Origin: an uncultured Lachnospiraceae bacterium
Lineage (GTDB): Bacteria > Bacillota > Clostridia > Lachnospirales > Lachnospiraceae
NCBI GenBank assembly: GCA_947626775.1
Contig: CANQTL010000001.1
Span: 62,001-126,000, forward strand
Direction of reading: 5' to 3'
DNA: 64,000 bases
Under the pieces are notes generated by a model, which was not told the DNA's origin, did not search any database, and saw nothing but the letters and a program-made list of their open reading frames with translations. This document shows positions 62,384-64,000 of this stretch, in pieces. The translations under genes were made by a program, and so were the position numbers. Position 1 is the first letter of the stretch; each line of letters begins with the position of its first letter.

Positions 62384-64000
62384 CTATCTCCTGCGGCGGC
62401 TGTGCGGGTATCTGTGCATGGAACGGCGCACCGCATCGTCGCCCGCGCCCGCGCTGTGATAGCAGTCCTGACAGATGGGAAAAGCGTAATCCCACGGCAG
62501 GACCTTACCGCAGACACGGCATTTTTTCTCGAACTGGTCTTTGCTCTCCTTTAAGAGCTCGTTGATCTCATGCTGCGCCCACTCTCTGTTGACCGCCACC
62601 TCTTCCCTGTCTATCACCCAGCCCATCCTGGCGGAAAACTGGGTGAACAGATCGAGCTGTTTATAGTAGGACTCCAGCCCTTCCAGGCTGAAATCATAGG
62701 GAAGCATCGGGCAGCTGTGCTGTTCGGTCGGCTTCTCGCAGTAACGGAGCCACAGATGCAGCACATCCCGGTCCTTCACGTCGAAAGGACACGTGATCAG
62801 GGAGAGCACGAATTTCCTGTCGTCGATGTAGGACGGCTTCTTCCTGTAATTCTTGAGATAGCGGTATTTCTTGACGCTCTCCGCCATGGAGATCTTGTCG
62901 TACATAGGCAGATTCTTCGTCTGCTCCCAGGCCTCTATAATCTCGTCCATCTCCATATCGATGTCGAGAAGCACCTCCGGGAAACCGATCCTGGCCCGCG
63001 TCAGCGGCGTGAACGGTTCCTCCAGCTTCCTGCCGATATACTCCATGTCCACCGCCGACTGCACATAGCCGACGTCATAGTAGCCGTATCTTCCCGCCCG
63101 GCCCGCGATCTGCCGGATTTCCTCCGCCTCCAGACGGCGCTTGTCCGTGCCGTCGAACTTCATGCTGTTCATAAAGATCACGCGGCGGATCGGCAGATTG
63201 ATCCCCATGCCGATGGCGTCCGTCGCCACCACGACCTGATTGATCCCCTCCGTAAAGAGGCGCACCTGTTCCTGCCTGGTCTGAGGCGGCAGATTGCCAT
63301 AGATAACGCTCGCCTTGATCCCCCGTCCCTCCAGCGCCGCGGCGATGGCGAGCACATTCTTCTTGGAAAAGGCGATCAGCGCGTCGCCCGGCTCCACGTC
63401 CCTGGCCATGTCATAGCGCTCCGGGATAAATTCCAGCTTCGTGTTGCGCTCGTGGCGCACGATCTCATAAGTATCGCCGCATCTTGTGATCATCTTGACG
63501 AGCAGCTGTTCCGCCGTGCCGGAGCAGCACACATGAATTTCCTCCGCGCGGATTCCCAGAATCGCCCGCGTCCAGAAGCTTCCCCTGTTCTCGTCCGCCA
63601 TCATCTGCGCCTCGTCGATCACGGCGATATCGTATGTCTCCCGGATATCCAGAATCTCCACGGTGGACGCCTGCACGAAGCTCCCCGGCGTGCGGATCGC
63701 CTCCTCCCCCGTGATCATACTGCAGGGGATTCCCGACGTCATCATGCGGTCGTACACCTCCAGCGCCAGCAGCCGCAGAGGGCCCAGGTAGATGCCCTTG
63801 TACGCCTGTCTGAGCCGCTGCAGCGCCTGATAGGTTTTGCCGCTGTTGGTCGGCCCGATGTGAAGGATAAAACGCCGCTTCATTCCCCTCGCCTCGGGGT
63901 ACTGCCGCTCCGGCTCCGCACCCATCAGCTCCTCGATGCGCTGTCCGACGAGATACTGCATATAGTCTTCCCTGTAAATCTCGTAGAGGGATTTGAGCCG
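62384..64000 (-). CDS. Suv3-like RNA helicase (partial, N-terminus off right edge)
   Basis: The frame stays open to the right edge, so the true start is outside; 538 codons are visible. The Walker A-like motif GPTNSGKTYQALQRL and the DEAQ box (AVIDEAQMM) match the Suv3/mitochondrial RNA helicase branch, with TRCGDTYE, TDAIGMGINLPIRRVIF and QIAGRAGRYG in the second RecA domain. A zinc ribbon (CRVCGKVLPWDYAFPICQDC) ends the protein. It would unwind RNA or RNA/DNA, perhaps in mRNA decay. An internal ATG at 63961 exists but lacks a reason to be the start. Confidence 0.88.
   Translation of the reverse strand, partial: RLKSLYEIYREDYMQYLVGQRIEELMGAEPERQYPEARGMKRRFILHIGPTNSGKTYQALQRLRQAYKGIYLGPLRLLALEVYDRMMTSGIPCSMITGEEAIRTPGSFVQASTVEILDIRETYDIAVIDEAQMMADENRGSFWTRAILGIRAEEIHVCCSGTAEQLLVKMITRCGDTYEIVRHERNTKLEFIPERYDMARDVEPGDALIAFSKKNVLAIAAALEGRGIKASVIYGNLPPQTRQEQVRLFTEGINQVVVATDAIGMGINLPIRRVIFMNSMKFDGTDKRRLEAEEIRQIAGRAGRYGYYDVGYVQSAVDMEYIGRKLEEPFTPLTRARIGFPEVLLDIDMEMDEIIEAWEQTKNLPMYDKISMAESVKKYRYLKNYRKKPSYIDDRKFVLSLITCPFDVKDRDVLHLWLRYCEKPTEQHSCPMLPYDFSLEGLESYYKQLDLFTQFSARMGWVIDREEVAVNREWAQHEINELLKESKDQFEKKCRVCGKVLPWDYAFPICQDCYHSAGAGDDAVRRSMHRYPHSRRRR

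Overview
The window looks like a chromosomal segment of a GC-rich, spore-forming member of the Lachnospiraceae (Clostridia). The grounds are the Gram-positive ribosome binding sites (GGAGG-type) at nearly every gene, the SpoVAD, SpoVAE, YtaF and SpoIID-like sporulation proteins, an HrcA-type CIRCE element, LexA boxes of the Gram-positive form, and sensory-hydrogenase, Suv3-like helicase and ThrH genes typical of that family. The organism is an inference from content. No rRNA, CRISPR array or complete insertion sequence was seen. There is one tRNA (Gly-GCC). Most genes are on the minus strand.

Layout. 1-7.9 kb (minus) is a five-gene transcription unit: a 1187-residue helical-repeat protein, an actin/Hsp70-like protein, a TPR-like protein, a membrane coiled-coil protein and then purF. 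The first four have no function I recognise. 8.0-9.3 kb (plus) is a SpoIID-like peptidoglycan protein. 9.4-19.0 kb (minus) holds htpG with CIRCE, a parvulin lipoprotein, ilvE, a soluble hybrid histidine kinase, folA, thyA and a beta-CASP nuclease. 19.1-25.2 kb has ytaF, a Ca2+-type P-ATPase, greA and a two-component system. 25.2-28.5 kb is a partly AT-richer block (MFS, GNAT, AlbA_2 regulator) that separates the two-component system from an ABC transporter with two paralogous FtsX permeases (28.8-35.1 kb). Between the permease genes lie two tandem, related, very long hairpins.

35.2-41 kb has a MATE transporter, an anti-sigma/ECF-sigma pair with an ECF-type promoter, tRNA-Gly, a membrane GH3 enzyme with a polyacidic tail, and a 700-bp region with a strong promoter and an orphan reading frame. 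41.2-47.2 kb has a hydrogenase-like redox sensor fused to a chemoreceptor signalling domain, then lysC, hom and glyA in one operon. 47.4-53.3 kb has a PAP2 membrane protein, a glycosyltransferase, and an apparent SOS-controlled operon (DUF1653 protein, cN-I 5'-nucleotidase, SfsA-MutY fusion). 53.6-64 kb has a transglutaminase-like protein, thrH, a zinc-ribbon protein, holA, a GT87-like membrane protein, spoVAE, aroK, ridA, a small protein, spoVAD with a sigma-G promoter, an Sfp-type PPTase and a Suv3-like helicase running off the right edge.

The strongest candidates for undescribed biology are the four-gene unknown cluster at 0.9-7.9 kb, the covarying tandem hairpins at 32.0-32.3 kb, the SOS-linked SfsA-MutY operon, and a GGTTTACATAA motif that recurs seven times, mostly at gene starts. 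Gene starts were set from visible ribosome binding sites. All family assignments come from recognising motifs by eye, with no database search.
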